A stretch of 64,000 nucleotides of DNA from Anaerostipes rhamnosivorans (GCF_005280655.1 NZ_CP040058.1:963001-1027000); one strand, 5' to 3'; counted from the first letter of the stretch, positions 7,914 to 17,187 are shown. Notes: generated by a model from the letters alone, not told the origin. Numbers and translations are program-made.

Positions 7914-8951
7914 ATGAAAGAGATAAGAATATTATGCGTCTATGATGGATACATCACAGAAGAGGTTATGAGTAAAATGAAAGAATTGGAGGAGTTCGGT
8001 GCTCGTATTACCATGGTCAGTGATGATGAAATGAAAGACGTGGGAGATGTAACCAATCGAATGTTGTTGCTGGAACAAAAAGGGTTAGAGGCGGCTCCGA
8101 CCTACAAAACTCTGCTGGAGAATTGTCCTGATAAGGAGATTCTTGTTGTTCATTGTACCTCGATCAACAAAGAGGTCTTGGAGGCTTGTCCAAAACTGAA
8201 AGCAGCAGTTGTGCTTCGCGGAGGCATTGAAAATGTGGATATCAATGAGCTTACAAAGCGTAAAATTCCGCTGATCAATACATCCTGGAGAAGTGCGGAT
8301 GCCGTTTCTGATGCAGCTGTAGGCATGATGATAGCCGAAAATAAGAACATAGCAAGGAGCCATCACTATATGAAAGAAGGGAGATGGGTAAAATCATATG
8401 TGAATCAAAAATACATCCATAATATGAACAAATGTACGGTTGGGCTGATAGGCTATGGTGCGATCGGATCCAGGGTGGCGAAAAAACTAAAAGGATTTGA
8501 TAGTGACATCTTGGTCTATGATCCTTTTGTCAGCAGGGAGATGATAGAAAAAGACGGTGTGAAAGTGGTGGATCTAGACCAGTTGTTAGAAGCGTCCGAT
8601 TTTGTATCAATGCATCTGAGGTTATCAGACCAAACAAAAAAAATCATGGGAAAACGAGAATTTGCCAAGATGAAGAAAACGGCCTATTTTATCAATACAG
8701 CCCGGGCCGGGCTTGTGGATACCAGTGCACTTGTGGAAGTTTTAAAAGATCGTGAGATCGGGGGTGCAGCCATTGATGTATTTGATCAAGAACCGCTTCC
8801 CACAGATCATCCATATTTAGAGCTTGAAAATATAACACTGACCTCGCACCTTGCCGGAACGGCCAGTGACACTCCGGTTGTAAGCGTAGAAATTGGTGTT
8901 GAGAAGCTGAAAGACTTCCTTACAGGGATGACAGAGGAAAATGATAGATAA
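7914..8951 (+). CDS. D-isomer-specific 2-hydroxyacid dehydrogenase family protein
   Basis: A 345-residue NAD(P)-dependent oxidoreductase of the SerA/2-hydroxyacid dehydrogenase family. The Rossmann motif GLIGYGAIGSRVAKKL lies in the middle. The catalytic Arg lies in NTARAGLVD, the Glu in FDQEPLP, and the His in LTSHLAGTA. ATG at 7914 is used because AAAGG lies 8 bases upstream; an earlier frame-open TTG at 7872 lacks an RBS and falls inside the palindrome. The PTS gene overlaps its end by 11 bases, so the dehydrogenase probably acts on, or derives from, the imported compound. The substrate is not identifiable from sequence. Confidence 0.85.
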   Translation: MKEIRILCVYDGYITEEVMSKMKELEEFGARITMVSDDEMKDVGDVTNRMLLLEQKGLEAAPTYKTLLENCPDKEILVVHCTSINKEVLEACPKLKAAVVLRGGIENVDINELTKRKIPLINTSWRSADAVSDAAVGMMIAENKNIARSHHYMKEGRWVKSYVNQKYIHNMNKCTVGLIGYGAIGSRVAKKLKGFDSDILVYDPFVSREMIEKDGVKVVDLDQLLEASDFVSMHLRLSDQTKKIMGKREFAKMKKTAYFINTARAGLVDTSALVEVLKDREIGGAAIDVFDQEPLPTDHPYLELENITLTSHLAGTASDTPVVSVEIGVEKLKDFLTGMTEENDR

Positions 8952-10020
8952 AAAGAAAAGGAGAAAAATATTGAAAGATAATTTATTAGAATTCAAAGCC
9001 ACAGTGATGTCAGCCATTACAACTGGTGTATCCTACATGCTTCCTTTTGTTGTAGCGGGAGGCATATTGGTAGCGATCTCTTTTGCAATTGGGGGATACG
9101 ATGTGGGGACGGCAGTAGGGCCTTGTAAAACCTTCGCTTCCACAATTTATTATCTGGGCCAGATCGGCCTGGGTACACTTATGGTCCCTGTTCTGGGTGC
9201 CTTTGTGGCATATTCCATCGCTGATAAACCAGGGATCTGTGTGGGGATGTATGCTGGATGGATAGCAACGGATCCATGGAATATCGGCTATGCCTCAGGG
9301 TTTTTAGGGGCACTGGTGGGTGGTATTATCGCCGGATGTTTAGTGGAGGGCCTGAAGAAAATGCCTCTGCCCAGATCACTAAAATCATTGCTGCCCACTC
9401 TGATCATCCCATTGCTTGGATGCGGAATGATTGGCCTGCTGATGCACTATGTGCTGGGAGGACCGCTGGGAGCTTTAACCACTGCATTGACCCATTTTCT
9501 CGACGGTCTTGGGACAGGCAATATTATCATCTTAGGGCTTGTACAGGGTGCCATGATCGCTTTTGATATGGGAGGACCGTGTAATAAAGTAGCCTATGCA
9601 TTTTCGCTGGCCTGTATGGAGACAGGAAATTATCTTCCCATCGCGGCAGTTTTTGTAGCTGCTATGGCCCCTCCCATGGCAATGGCCGTTGCGATGCTCG
9701 TGAAGAAAAATTATTTTACAAAAGAAGACAGAAGCTCTATACCGGGATGTATTGCCGGATGCCTGTGTATGATCACTGAATTTGCGATCCCCCATGCGGC
9801 GAAAGATGTGAGACGTATTCTTTGTTTTTGCGTGGGGTCAGCCATTGGATCAGCCATGTCTTTTGCGCTTGGTGTGACAATGAGGGCGCCTCATGGAGGG
9901 TTATTTGTCCTATTTGCGGTGAATAAACCGATTGTATTTGTGATCTGTCTTGGAACGGCGGTTTTAATCTCAGCGGCACTGGTTATTTTTATCGGCCATC
10001 CGGTGGAACAGGAGCCATAG
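8941..10020 (+). CDS. PTS fructose-type EIIC permease subunit (lone IIC)
   Basis: A 359-residue polytopic membrane protein with many Gly-rich hydrophobic segments and the fructose-family IIC features AFDMGGPCNKVAYAF and ITEFAIPHA. It forms the transmembrane channel of a PTS permease. No EIIA or EIIB domain is fused or adjacent, so phosphoryl transfer must come from elsewhere or the protein may act without phosphorylation. Start uncertain: ATG 8941 overlaps the dehydrogenase, while TTG 8971 has AGGAG 8 bases upstream and may be the true start. It is co-transcribed with the dehydrogenase. Confidence 0.85.
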   Translation: MIDKKKRRKILKDNLLEFKATVMSAITTGVSYMLPFVVAGGILVAISFAIGGYDVGTAVGPCKTFASTIYYLGQIGLGTLMVPVLGAFVAYSIADKPGICVGMYAGWIATDPWNIGYASGFLGALVGGIIAGCLVEGLKKMPLPRSLKSLLPTLIIPLLGCGMIGLLMHYVLGGPLGALTTALTHFLDGLGTGNIIILGLVQGAMIAFDMGGPCNKVAYAFSLACMETGNYLPIAAVFVAAMAPPMAMAVAMLVKKNYFTKEDRSSIPGCIAGCLCMITEFAIPHAAKDVRRILCFCVGSAIGSAMSFALGVTMRAPHGGLFVLFAVNKPIVFVICLGTAVLISAALVIFIGHPVEQEP

Positions 10021-10107
10021 AGGGAAAACTCATGATGATATAAAAAATCCTGAAATTATTTTAAATAAATGATATGATATAGAAAAGGCTATGAGAGAGG
10101 GAGTTAT

Positions 10108-10674
10108 ATGTTTGATGATGGTAAATTTCATGTAATACCAGCGGTACGCAGCCTGAGATATTTTACAGAGGCTTTGAGTACAGAAGAAGAGTGGGTTTTG
10201 ACGAGCAACTGCGCCCATATAGGAAATCTGCAAAGTTTGTCTCAGAAATGTCATGATGCTAATAAAAAAATCATAGTCAACCATGAGATCGTCGGCGGAT
10301 TGGGGACCGATAAGACTGCGTTTGAGTTCCTAAAGAAAATGTACCGTGTAGACTGTGTAATGGGATTCCAGAACATCCGGCTGGGAATGATCAAAAATGA
10401 AGGCATGAAGACCATCCAGCGAATCACTCTTTCGGATTCTTTTGCCTTGGAACAGGCTTCAAAAAGTTTACAGCTTTCAAGAGCGGATGCCATTGAGCTG
10501 CGCCCGGCATATTACGCAGCAGAATTTCTGGATTATTTCAAGCAGATCAAAGACTGCTGCTACATAGCAGGAGGGTTTATTGACAGTAAAGAGATGGTAG
10601 ATACTATGTATCGGGCTGGTTTCAATGGAATTACAACAAGCAATACAAAGCTATGGAACTATCAAATGAATTGA
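10108..10674 (+). CDS. GlpP-like antiterminator regulatory protein
   Basis: A 188-residue TIM-barrel-like protein of the GlpP family, whose members bind glycerol 3-phosphate and prevent termination of glp mRNAs in Bacillus. Family features seen are NCAHIGNLQSLSQ near the N-terminus, KKIIVNHEIVGGLGTDKTAFEFL in the middle (a typical block with HxE and GL), and AGGFIDSKEMV near the end. No glp gene is in the window, so it is an orphan. It may regulate the upstream PTS/dehydrogenase genes or an RNA elsewhere. RBS GGGAG precedes ATG. Confidence 0.8.
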   Translation: MFDDGKFHVIPAVRSLRYFTEALSTEEEWVLTSNCAHIGNLQSLSQKCHDANKKIIVNHEIVGGLGTDKTAFEFLKKMYRVDCVMGFQNIRLGMIKNEGMKTIQRITLSDSFALEQASKSLQLSRADAIELRPAYYAAEFLDYFKQIKDCCYIAGGFIDSKEMVDTMYRAGFNGITTSNTKLWNYQMN

Positions 10675-10693
10675 ACGGTGGAAAGGATATGTT

Positions 10694-10906
10694 ATGGGCG
10701 AAGATGAGGAAAAAGAAGTCAGCGGTCAAACAGATAAGAATTATATCTCATTGGGAGTCAGCCTTGGTTTATGTTTTGGAGTAGCCTTAGGAAGCATATT
10801 TCATAATCTGGCCATGGGAATCAGTTTGGGTCTGTGTATAGGTGTAGCTGTAGGTATGAGCATGGACAAAAAGAAGAATGACAGGGATGAGGAGTCGAAG
10901 AAATAG
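10694..10906 (+). CDS. Small membrane protein with two glycine-zipper segments
   Basis: A 70-residue protein with a charged N-terminus, two similar hydrophobic Gly-rich segments (SLGVSLGLCFGVALGS and ISLGLCIGVAVGMSM) and a charged C-terminus rich in Lys/Asp. The repeated LGLC(F/I)GVA suggests internal duplication and tight helix packing. It is 19 bases after the GlpP-like gene with a GAAAGGA RBS, so it is probably in the same transcript. Function unknown. Confidence 0.6.
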   Translation: MGEDEEKEVSGQTDKNYISLGVSLGLCFGVALGSIFHNLAMGISLGLCIGVAVGMSMDKKKNDRDEESKK

Positions 10907-10931
10907 AATATTTATCAGTGTAAAGATATTG

Positions 10932-10967
10932 GGGCAGGTACAGTTTTTTAAACTGTATCTGCCCTTT
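10932..10967. terminator. Hairpin after the small membrane protein gene
   Basis: Arms GGGCAGGTACAGTTT (10932-10946) and AAACTGTATCTGCCC (10950-10964) form a 15-bp stem with one G-T pair. Only three T follow, so termination strength is uncertain. It lies between convergent genes. Confidence 0.6.
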
Positions 10968-11042
10968 GCCGTGCGATTTTGGACCGCCGCCCTTATTCTT
11001 TGTCCGGAGTAAATATGATCGATATATAACGCTCAGGTCTAC

Positions 11043-11873
11043 TTACATCTTTTTAAAGATCTGATAGATCTTTGAATAATTTTTCTTGTCTGCATCGCTC
11101 TGCTTCACACCAGTATATTCCTCCCAGTCACTGTCGCTTCTGGAAAGGACGTTATAGGTACGGGGTTTGCCGTCGGAGGAATCGGAAGCTGACAAGGTTT
11201 CGCGTCTTACAGCTACATATCCGGCAGTGTAAGTGCCTCTGGCTGAGTTGTATCGGATGACTTTTACCTTGTCACCGGGGCTCTTTGTGGTGATATCCTC
11301 AGTTGTCCAGTATAGGTAATAGCTGCTTCCTTTTCCCTGAAAAGACCAGGAGTTGACGCCTGCCTGGCCTGCGTTGAATCCCGCCTGGCCCAGGGCATTC
11401 AACAGGTTTTCATAAGCTTTTCCGGTTCCGGAAGAGGAATCGATGTTCTTATTCATATAACCTTTGATCAGCTTGGCGATTTCAGGGTTATTATCTATTA
11501 CATAGGAAAGAGCTTCATTCATGTTAAAATCGTAGTCTTTATCGTGTTTCCTGCAGATGATGACAATGCTTGCGTCGGAGCCGCGGCTTACGTCATAGGC
11601 CCCGCCCTGGCGGCATTTGTACTCTGATTTACTGGCCAGAGACTTCAAATATGCAGTGTCATACTTCCCGGAGCCTTCCAGTTCATAGATCTCATCGGCG
11701 GTGAGATCTCTCAAAAGTCCTGCTTTGTTGACCAGGCAGGCTTTCTTCTGGGCGCTGGTGATGTAGCCAATCAGGGAAGGAATCAAAAGAGCCAGAAGGA
11801 TGGCCAGGATTAAAAGGACCACGATCAGCTCCACCAAAGTGAATCCCTCTTTGTTCCGTATAGATTTTACCAT
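11043..11873 (-). CDS. Type IV pilin/pseudopilin-like protein (orphan)
   Basis: A 276-residue protein with a class III prepilin signal: KEG^FTLVELIVVLLILAIL, where cleavage after Gly and the Glu at +5 are canonical. A hydrophobic helix then continues to about residue 33. The remainder is a soluble globular domain with three Cys, unlike major pilins, and shows no recognised enzyme motif. It is surface exposed if processed by a prepilin peptidase. No pilus assembly genes (ATPase, inner membrane protein, peptidase) are beside it. RBS AAAGGGGG lies 10 bases upstream of the ATG. Confidence 0.8.
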   Translation of the reverse strand: MVKSIRNKEGFTLVELIVVLLILAILLALLIPSLIGYITSAQKKACLVNKAGLLRDLTADEIYELEGSGKYDTAYLKSLASKSEYKCRQGGAYDVSRGSDASIVIICRKHDKDYDFNMNEALSYVIDNNPEIAKLIKGYMNKNIDSSSGTGKAYENLLNALGQAGFNAGQAGVNSWSFQGKGSSYYLYWTTEDITTKSPGDKVKVIRYNSARGTYTAGYVAVRRETLSASDSSDGKPRTYNVLSRSDSDWEEYTGVKQSDADKKNYSKIYQIFKKM

Positions 11874-12026
11874 TTCTTATGCAGCCCCCTTTCCCCATTA
11901 TTTCTTTAAGTATAGCATATCTTTAAAAAAACAGGTATAGGTAAACGCCAGGATCTCTTGAAAAAGACAGAATTCCTTCTCGTCATCGGTATCATGGAAC
12001 CTGCTTTTATTTGAAAAGAAATCAAA

Positions 12027-12055
12027 TTGTATATGAAATATGGATATGATATGAT
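12027..12055 (+). promoter_or_regulatory. Sigma-A-type promoter of the DeoR gene
   Basis: TTGTAT (12027-12032) and TATGAT (12050-12055) are spaced by 17 bases, shortly upstream of the ATG at 12077. Confidence 0.6.
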
Positions 12056-12076
12056 AAAAGAAAAAGAGGTGAAGAC

Positions 12077-12826
12077 ATGACAGAGAGACAGACAAAGATA
12101 CTGGAAATGGTCAATGAGCAGAAAAAGATAGAGGTTAATCAGCTGTCCGAAACTCTCGGCGTATCGCAGGTGACGATCCGAAAGGATCTGGATGCGCTGG
12201 AGGAAAAGGGGCTGTTAAAAAGGGAACATGGATATGCAGTGATCTGCAATACAGATGATATCAGCAACCGCATGGCAGTCCGTTATGATATTAAGGTAAA
12301 AATTGCGGAAAAGGCGGCAGAGCTTGTCTCAGACGGAGAAACCGTCATGATCGAGTCGGGGTCCAGCTGTGCGCTGCTGGCAGAGTATCTTGCGGGAAAG
12401 AAAAAGGATGTCACCATCATTACCAACTCGGCGTTTATCGCAAGGCATATCAGAGAGTCCGCCGCAGGAAAAACTGTCCTGCTGGGAGGCGATTATCAGA
12501 AAGAATCCGAGGTCATGGTTGGACCTCTTGTAAGAAAATGTGCCAGAGAGTTTTATGTAGACAAGTTTTTTATGGGAACAGACGGATTTATTCCCCAGGC
12601 GGGATTCACATGCGGGGATATGATGCGTGCTGAGGCTATGAAAAATATGGCGGAGTCGGCCAAACATTCTATCATTTTGACGGATTCCAGCAAGTTTGCA
12701 CAGCAGGGCGTCGTACTCCAATGCAGGCTGGATGAGATCAACATGGTGGTCACAGACACAGGGATTCCTGAGGATGCAAGGAAAATTCTTGAACAAAACA
12801 GGGTTGCAGTGGAGACGGCAAAATAA
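12077..12826 (+). CDS. DeoR-family transcriptional regulator
   Basis: A 249-residue repressor. The N-terminal winged HTH reads VNQLSETLGVSQVTIRKDLDALEEKGLLKREHG, the classic DeoR recognition pattern. The C-terminal DeoRC sugar-phosphate sensor has MIESGSSC, TNS and FMGTDGF, related to the ribose-5-phosphate isomerase fold. It lies next to the glycyl radical enzyme genes and most likely senses a phosphorylated intermediate of that pathway; this is inference from position. The next gene is convergent. Confidence 0.9.
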   Translation: MTERQTKILEMVNEQKKIEVNQLSETLGVSQVTIRKDLDALEEKGLLKREHGYAVICNTDDISNRMAVRYDIKVKIAEKAAELVSDGETVMIESGSSCALLAEYLAGKKKDVTIITNSAFIARHIRESAAGKTVLLGGDYQKESEVMVGPLVRKCAREFYVDKFFMGTDGFIPQAGFTCGDMMRAEAMKNMAESAKHSIILTDSSKFAQQGVVLQCRLDEINMVVTDTGIPEDARKILEQNRVAVETAK

Positions 12827-12864
12827 AGAAAGACCTCAGGGGCCTCCTTATATATGGAGGTCCC

Positions 12865-13761
12865 TCAGATCTTGACGGAAAGTTTTGCTGCCTCAAAGAC
12901 TCCAGCGTATTTTGTGAGATCTTCAGGGTGCAGGGCTTTTACATCCTTCATTTCATAATTCATATGTAACTGTTCATATTTTTTCTCACCGAACTGATGG
13001 AATGGGAGAAGGTTTACCTGGCTGATGCCGGTTTCATGTAAAAGAGCACAAAATGCATGTGCATCTTCAATGGAATCATTGACGCCGGGGATGACAGGGA
13101 TTCGGGCAATGACTTCTATTCCGTGCTCTGCAGCCCATTTCATATTTTCTAAAATCTGTTCATTTGGGACACCGGTATAGAGCCGGTGTTTTTTGCTGTC
13201 ATGATGCTTCATGTCGAACAGAAGCAGGTCCGCATATTCTGTCACAGACACAAACACTTCATGGGATGCATACCCCGTTGTCTCCAGGGCCGTATGCAGT
13301 CCTTTCTTTTTACACTCTGACAGAAGCAGCTCAGCGAATGCCGGCTGGGCCAAGACTTCTCCGCCAGACAGCGTCACACCGCCGCCGGATTCCTCGTAAA
13401 AGTCGATATCCTTCATGACCTCTTTCAGGACTTCATCAACTGACATTTTTTCTCCGGTATACTTTAAGGCATTTCCTGGACACTGTCTGATACAAGAAAG
13501 ACACCCTTCGCAGCTTTCGTGGCGGAAGTGGAAGCTGCTGTCATCTGAAAAACGGATACTTTCTGTGGGACATGACCGCTGACAGAGGCCGCAGTGCAGA
13601 CATTTGCCGGGATCCCATAGGATCTGCGTGTGAAAGGACTGGGATTCGGGATTGGAACACCAGCGGCAGCGCAGCGGGCATCCCTTTAAAAATACTACGG
13701 TCCGGATGCCGGGGCCATCATGGATACTGAATTTTTGGATATTAAAGATATTTGCTTTCAA
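12865..13761 (-). CDS. Glycyl radical enzyme activating enzyme (radical SAM)
   Basis: A 298-residue activase that uses S-adenosylmethionine to abstract hydrogen from the glycine of its partner. SIHDGPGIRTVVFLKGCPLRCRWCSN carries the radical-SAM CxxxCxxC. Two further four-Cys clusters (CLHCGLCQRSC and CEGCLSCIRQC), inserted at about residues 50-95, are typical of activases of dehydratase-type glycyl radical enzymes. TTG at 13761 is chosen as start because GAAGGAGGG sits 6 bases upstream; the longer reading has no RBS. The gene is divergent from its presumed partner at 13995. Confidence 0.9.
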   Translation of the reverse strand: MKANIFNIQKFSIHDGPGIRTVVFLKGCPLRCRWCSNPESQSFHTQILWDPGKCLHCGLCQRSCPTESIRFSDDSSFHFRHESCEGCLSCIRQCPGNALKYTGEKMSVDEVLKEVMKDIDFYEESGGGVTLSGGEVLAQPAFAELLLSECKKKGLHTALETTGYASHEVFVSVTEYADLLLFDMKHHDSKKHRLYTGVPNEQILENMKWAAEHGIEVIARIPVIPGVNDSIEDAHAFCALLHETGISQVNLLPFHQFGEKKYEQLHMNYEMKDVKALHPEDLTKYAGVFEAAKLSVKI

Positions 13762-13897
13762 CTGAAACCCTCCTTCTTCAGAAACAAAGCGGAATAACAA
13801 CTGGTTTATTCCTATAACAGAACCTTAACATAAGAATGAATAAAAGTAAATATAAGTTTTAACAAAATATATATTAGTTTCAAATGTAATAAAAATA

Positions 13898-13926
13898 TTG
13901 ACAAAACGAAAATGGAAGCGTATATT
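13898..13926 (+). promoter_or_regulatory. Promoter of the glycyl radical enzyme gene
   Basis: TTGACA (13898-13903), 17-base spacer, TATATT (13921-13926). It drives the GRE gene, whose RBS GGGAGG precedes the ATG at 13995. Confidence 0.75.
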
Positions 13927-13994
13927 AAAGGTACAGAGAAGAAAATGAAAAAAGCGAGCATAGAATCAACGAACCATATCAGGGAGGTATCATT

Positions 13995-16400
13995 ATGGCA
14001 GAGAATCATTTCGGAAAGCTTACAAAACGCATGGATGAATTCAGGGAGGATTTATTAGAGGCAAAACCGTATGTATGCGCGGAACGTGCTGTCTATACGA
14101 CACAGAGTTACAAAGAGCACGCGGACCAGCCAGTCATCTTAAAAAGGGCATACATGCTTCAGAATATATTAGAGCATATGACCATCTTCATCGAACCGCA
14201 GACATTGATTGCCGGAAACCAGGCATCCGCCAACCGGTCTGCCCCGATCTTTCCGGAATATGCCATGGACTGGGTCGTTGATGAACTTGACAAGTTCGAG
14301 AAACGGGACGGAGACGTATTCTATATCACAGAAGACACAAAGGAGACATTGAGAGAACTGGCTCCGTACTGGGAACACAATACGACAAAAGACAAAGGAC
14401 TTGCGGCCATGCCCGCCTCCAGCAAGATTTTTTACGATCTGGGGATCATCAAGGCGGAGGGAAATATCACCTCAGGGGATGCACATCTGGCTGTCCAGTA
14501 TGAAAAGATCATGAAGTGCGGTCTGAAGGATTATGAAGAACGGACAAAAGCTGCAATGGAGAAGCTGGACTTGACAGAGATGGAAAACCTGAAAAAGTAT
14601 TATTTCCACCAGGCGATCCTGATCGTCATCGGCGCCGTGAAGGATTTTGCCGGCCGCTATGCAAAGCTGGCCCTTGAGATGGCAGAAAAAGCAGAGCCGA
14701 AACGGGCACAGGAACTGAAGGAGATGGCCGGTATTCTTTCAAAGGTTCCTTATGGACCGGCAGAGACTATGAGAGAAGCGGTACAGAGCATGTGGCTGGT
14801 ACATCTGGTGCTCCAGATTGAATCCAACGGACATTCCTTGTCTTACGGAAGAATGGACCAGTATCTGTATCCTTACTATAAAAAAGACGTGGAGAGAGGT
14901 ATTGAGACAGAAGATAGCGCATGTGAGCTGTTGACCAATCTCTGGCTGAAAACTTATACCATCAATAAGATCCGCAGCTGGTCCCACACACAGTTCAGCG
15001 CAGGAAGCCCGCTGTACCAGAATGTGACTATCGGAGGACAGACGCCAGACAAGAAAGACGCAGTCAATCCTCTTTCCTATCTGATCCTTAGAAGCGTGGC
15101 CCAGACCCACCTTCCGCAGCCGAACCTTACGGTCCGCTACCACGCCGGGCTTGATGATGATTTTATGAAAGAGTGTATTGAAGTTGTCCGCCTGGGATTC
15201 GGCATGCCGGCATTTAACAATGATGAGATTATCATTCCTTCCTTTATTGAAAAAGGGGTGAAGGAAGAAGATGCCTATAATTACAGCGCCATCGGTTGTG
15301 TAGAGACAGCAGTTCCTGGAAAATGGGGATACCGCTGTACTGGAATGAGCTTTTTAAACTTCCCAAAATCTCTGCTGATCGCCATGAACGACGGAACAGA
15401 TCCGGAATCTGGCGTAAAGGTTACAGAAGGGGCGGGACATTTCCTTGACATGGAATCTTATGAAGATATCGAAAAGGCATGGGATAAAATCATACGTGAC
15501 TTTACAAGACACAGTGTGATCATTGAAACCTGCTGTGACATGGTCCTTGAGGAGACGGTACCGGATGTGCTTTGTTCTTCATTAGTGGATGACTGTATTG
15601 CAAGAGGAAAGACCCTGAAAGAAGGCGGCGCAGTCTATGATTTCATCAGCGGACTCCAGGTGGGGATCGCCAACATGGCGGATTCACTTGCTGCCATCAA
15701 GAAATGTGTCTTTGAAGACCAGAGTATCTCAAAACAGGAGCTGTGGGACGCCCTTCAGAATGACTTTGAAGGACCGGAGGGAGAGAGAATCCAGAATATC
15801 CTTCTTTCCGCTCCAAAATACGGAAATGATGATGATTATGTAGACTCTCTGATTCGGAGTGCCTATGACGTCTATATTGACGAGATCAAAAAATACCACA
15901 ATACAAGATACAAAAGAGGCCCCATCGGAGGAACTTATTACGCAGGAACTTCTTCTATCTCAGCCAATGTGGGCCAGGGAATGGGAACGCTGGCTACGCC
16001 GGATGGAAGAAAGGCACATACTCCTCTTTCAGAAGGGTGTTCTCCGAGCCATGCCATGGACCAGAACGGCCCTACCGCGGTGTTTAAGACGGTTGCCAAA
16101 CTTCCGACCAAAGATATCACAGGCGGGGTTCTGCTGAACCAGAAGGTAACACCGCAGATCCTTTCAAAGAAAGAGGACAGAATGAAGCTGATCTACATCA
16201 TTCGTACATTCTTCAACAGGCTTCACGGATACCATGTCCAGTACAATGTGGTTTCCAGGGAGACCCTCCGGGATGCCCAGGCACATCCTGAAAAGCATAG
16301 AGACCTGATCGTCCGTGTGGCAGGTTACTCTGCATTCTTTAATGTGTTATCCAAACAGACCCAGGATGATATCATTGAGAGAACCGAGCAGGTACTGTAA
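13995..16400 (+). CDS. Glycyl radical enzyme, PflD/YbiW-like (possible anhydrohexitol-phosphate or diol lyase)
   Basis: An 801-residue enzyme of the pyruvate formate-lyase superfamily. The radical Gly is Gly777 in RVAGYSAFF, and the thiyl Cys is Cys435 in SAIGCVETAV. The Cys-x-Glu arrangement (Glu437) resembles glycerol-dehydratase-type enzymes, not true pyruvate formate-lyase, which has two adjacent Cys. It lies with its activase, a fructose-6-phosphate aldolase and a mannitol-type PTS, as do PflD and YbiW in E. coli. From memory, such enzymes have been assigned ring opening of 1,5-anhydrohexitol 6-phosphates to 1-deoxyfructose 6-phosphate, which FSA can cleave. Substrate here is inference; a different C-O lyase reaction is possible. 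Confidence 0.85.
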   Translation: MAENHFGKLTKRMDEFREDLLEAKPYVCAERAVYTTQSYKEHADQPVILKRAYMLQNILEHMTIFIEPQTLIAGNQASANRSAPIFPEYAMDWVVDELDKFEKRDGDVFYITEDTKETLRELAPYWEHNTTKDKGLAAMPASSKIFYDLGIIKAEGNITSGDAHLAVQYEKIMKCGLKDYEERTKAAMEKLDLTEMENLKKYYFHQAILIVIGAVKDFAGRYAKLALEMAEKAEPKRAQELKEMAGILSKVPYGPAETMREAVQSMWLVHLVLQIESNGHSLSYGRMDQYLYPYYKKDVERGIETEDSACELLTNLWLKTYTINKIRSWSHTQFSAGSPLYQNVTIGGQTPDKKDAVNPLSYLILRSVAQTHLPQPNLTVRYHAGLDDDFMKECIEVVRLGFGMPAFNNDEIIIPSFIEKGVKEEDAYNYSAIGCVETAVPGKWGYRCTGMSFLNFPKSLLIAMNDGTDPESGVKVTEGAGHFLDMESYEDIEKAWDKIIRDFTRHSVIIETCCDMVLEETVPDVLCSSLVDDCIARGKTLKEGGAVYDFISGLQVGIANMADSLAAIKKCVFEDQSISKQELWDALQNDFEGPEGERIQNILLSAPKYGNDDDYVDSLIRSAYDVYIDEIKKYHNTRYKRGPIGGTYYAGTSSISANVGQGMGTLATPDGRKAHTPLSEGCSPSHAMDQNGPTAVFKTVAKLPTKDITGGVLLNQKVTPQILSKKEDRMKLIYIIRTFFNRLHGYHVQYNVVSRETLRDAQAHPEKHRDLIVRVAGYSAFFNVLSKQTQDDIIERTEQVL

Positions 16401-16448
16401 AAACTGGATATAGAAGAAACCTTGATAGAATTTAGAAAGGATCTAACC

Positions 16449-17126
16449 ATGGAATTTTTATTTGATACAGCAAATATAGAAGAAATTAAAGAATACAGTC
16501 ATTTTTACCCGATCACTGGTGTCACCAGCAACCCGTCCATCTTGAAAAAGGAAGGGAAGATTGATTTTTTCAGGCATTTCAGAGAGATCAGGGAATTGAT
16601 AGGGGAAGACAAGACGCTGCATATCCAGGTCACGGCAAAGGATGCCGAGACCATGGCAGCAGAGGGAAGAACTATAAGGGAAAAGATTGATCATAAGGTC
16701 TTTATCAAGATTCCTACAACAGAAGAAGGGCTGAAAGCCATGCGTATGTTAAAAGCAGAAGGGGCAGGCATCACGGCTACAGCAATTTATACCAAGATCC
16801 AGGGCTATCTGGCCATGGAGGCCGGAGCTGATTTTATCGCACCGTATTTTAACCGGATGGAGAACATGGACATTGACTCCAAAAACACAATCTCCTGTTT
16901 TGCGAAACAGATCGAGCGCTATGGATACAAAACGAAGATATTGGCCGCAAGCTTTAAAAACATCGCTCAGGTCAATGCGGCGTTTGAAGCCGGCGCTCAG
17001 GCGGCTACTGTACAGCCGGGACTTCTCCACGATGTCCTTGGAATGGCAGCCATCGGAAAGGCTGTTGATGATTTTGACACTGACTGGAGAGCAGCCTTCG
17101 GAGATTTGGATATTACTCAATTATAG
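16449..17126 (+). CDS. fsa: Fructose-6-phosphate aldolase (transaldolase family)
   Basis: A 225-residue class I aldolase of the FSA/TalC family, about the standard 220 length. The Schiff-base Lys lies in VFIKIPTTEEG, and GVTSNPSIL near the N-terminus and AATVQPGLL near the C-terminus are family blocks. ATG at 16449 has AAAGGA 7 bases upstream. FSA cleaves fructose 6-phosphate, or 1-deoxyfructose 6-phosphate, to glyceraldehyde 3-phosphate plus dihydroxyacetone or hydroxyacetone. It follows the glycyl radical enzyme by 48 bases, which supports action on its product. Confidence 0.92.
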   Translation: MEFLFDTANIEEIKEYSHFYPITGVTSNPSILKKEGKIDFFRHFREIRELIGEDKTLHIQVTAKDAETMAAEGRTIREKIDHKVFIKIPTTEEGLKAMRMLKAEGAGITATAIYTKIQGYLAMEAGADFIAPYFNRMENMDIDSKNTISCFAKQIERYGYKTKILAASFKNIAQVNAAFEAGAQAATVQPGLLHDVLGMAAIGKAVDDFDTDWRAAFGDLDITQL

Positions 17127-17137
17127 ATGTTTCATGC

Positions 17138-17177
17138 AGAAAAAGGACGGTACACTTTAAGTGGCTGTCCTTTTTCT
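17138..17177. terminator. Bidirectional terminator between fsa and the oxidase-like gene
   Basis: AGAAAAAGGAC (17138-17148) pairs with GTCCTTTTTCT (17167-17177). The A/T-rich stem ends let it work for both convergent genes. Confidence 0.85.
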
Positions 17178-17187
17178 ATAGGAATAT

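Noticed and set aside
12832..12872. GACCTCAGGGGCCTCC / GGAGGTCCCTCAGATC hairpin as terminator
   Set aside because: The stem is real but no T run follows on either strand, and it overlaps the activase stop; not listed as a terminator.
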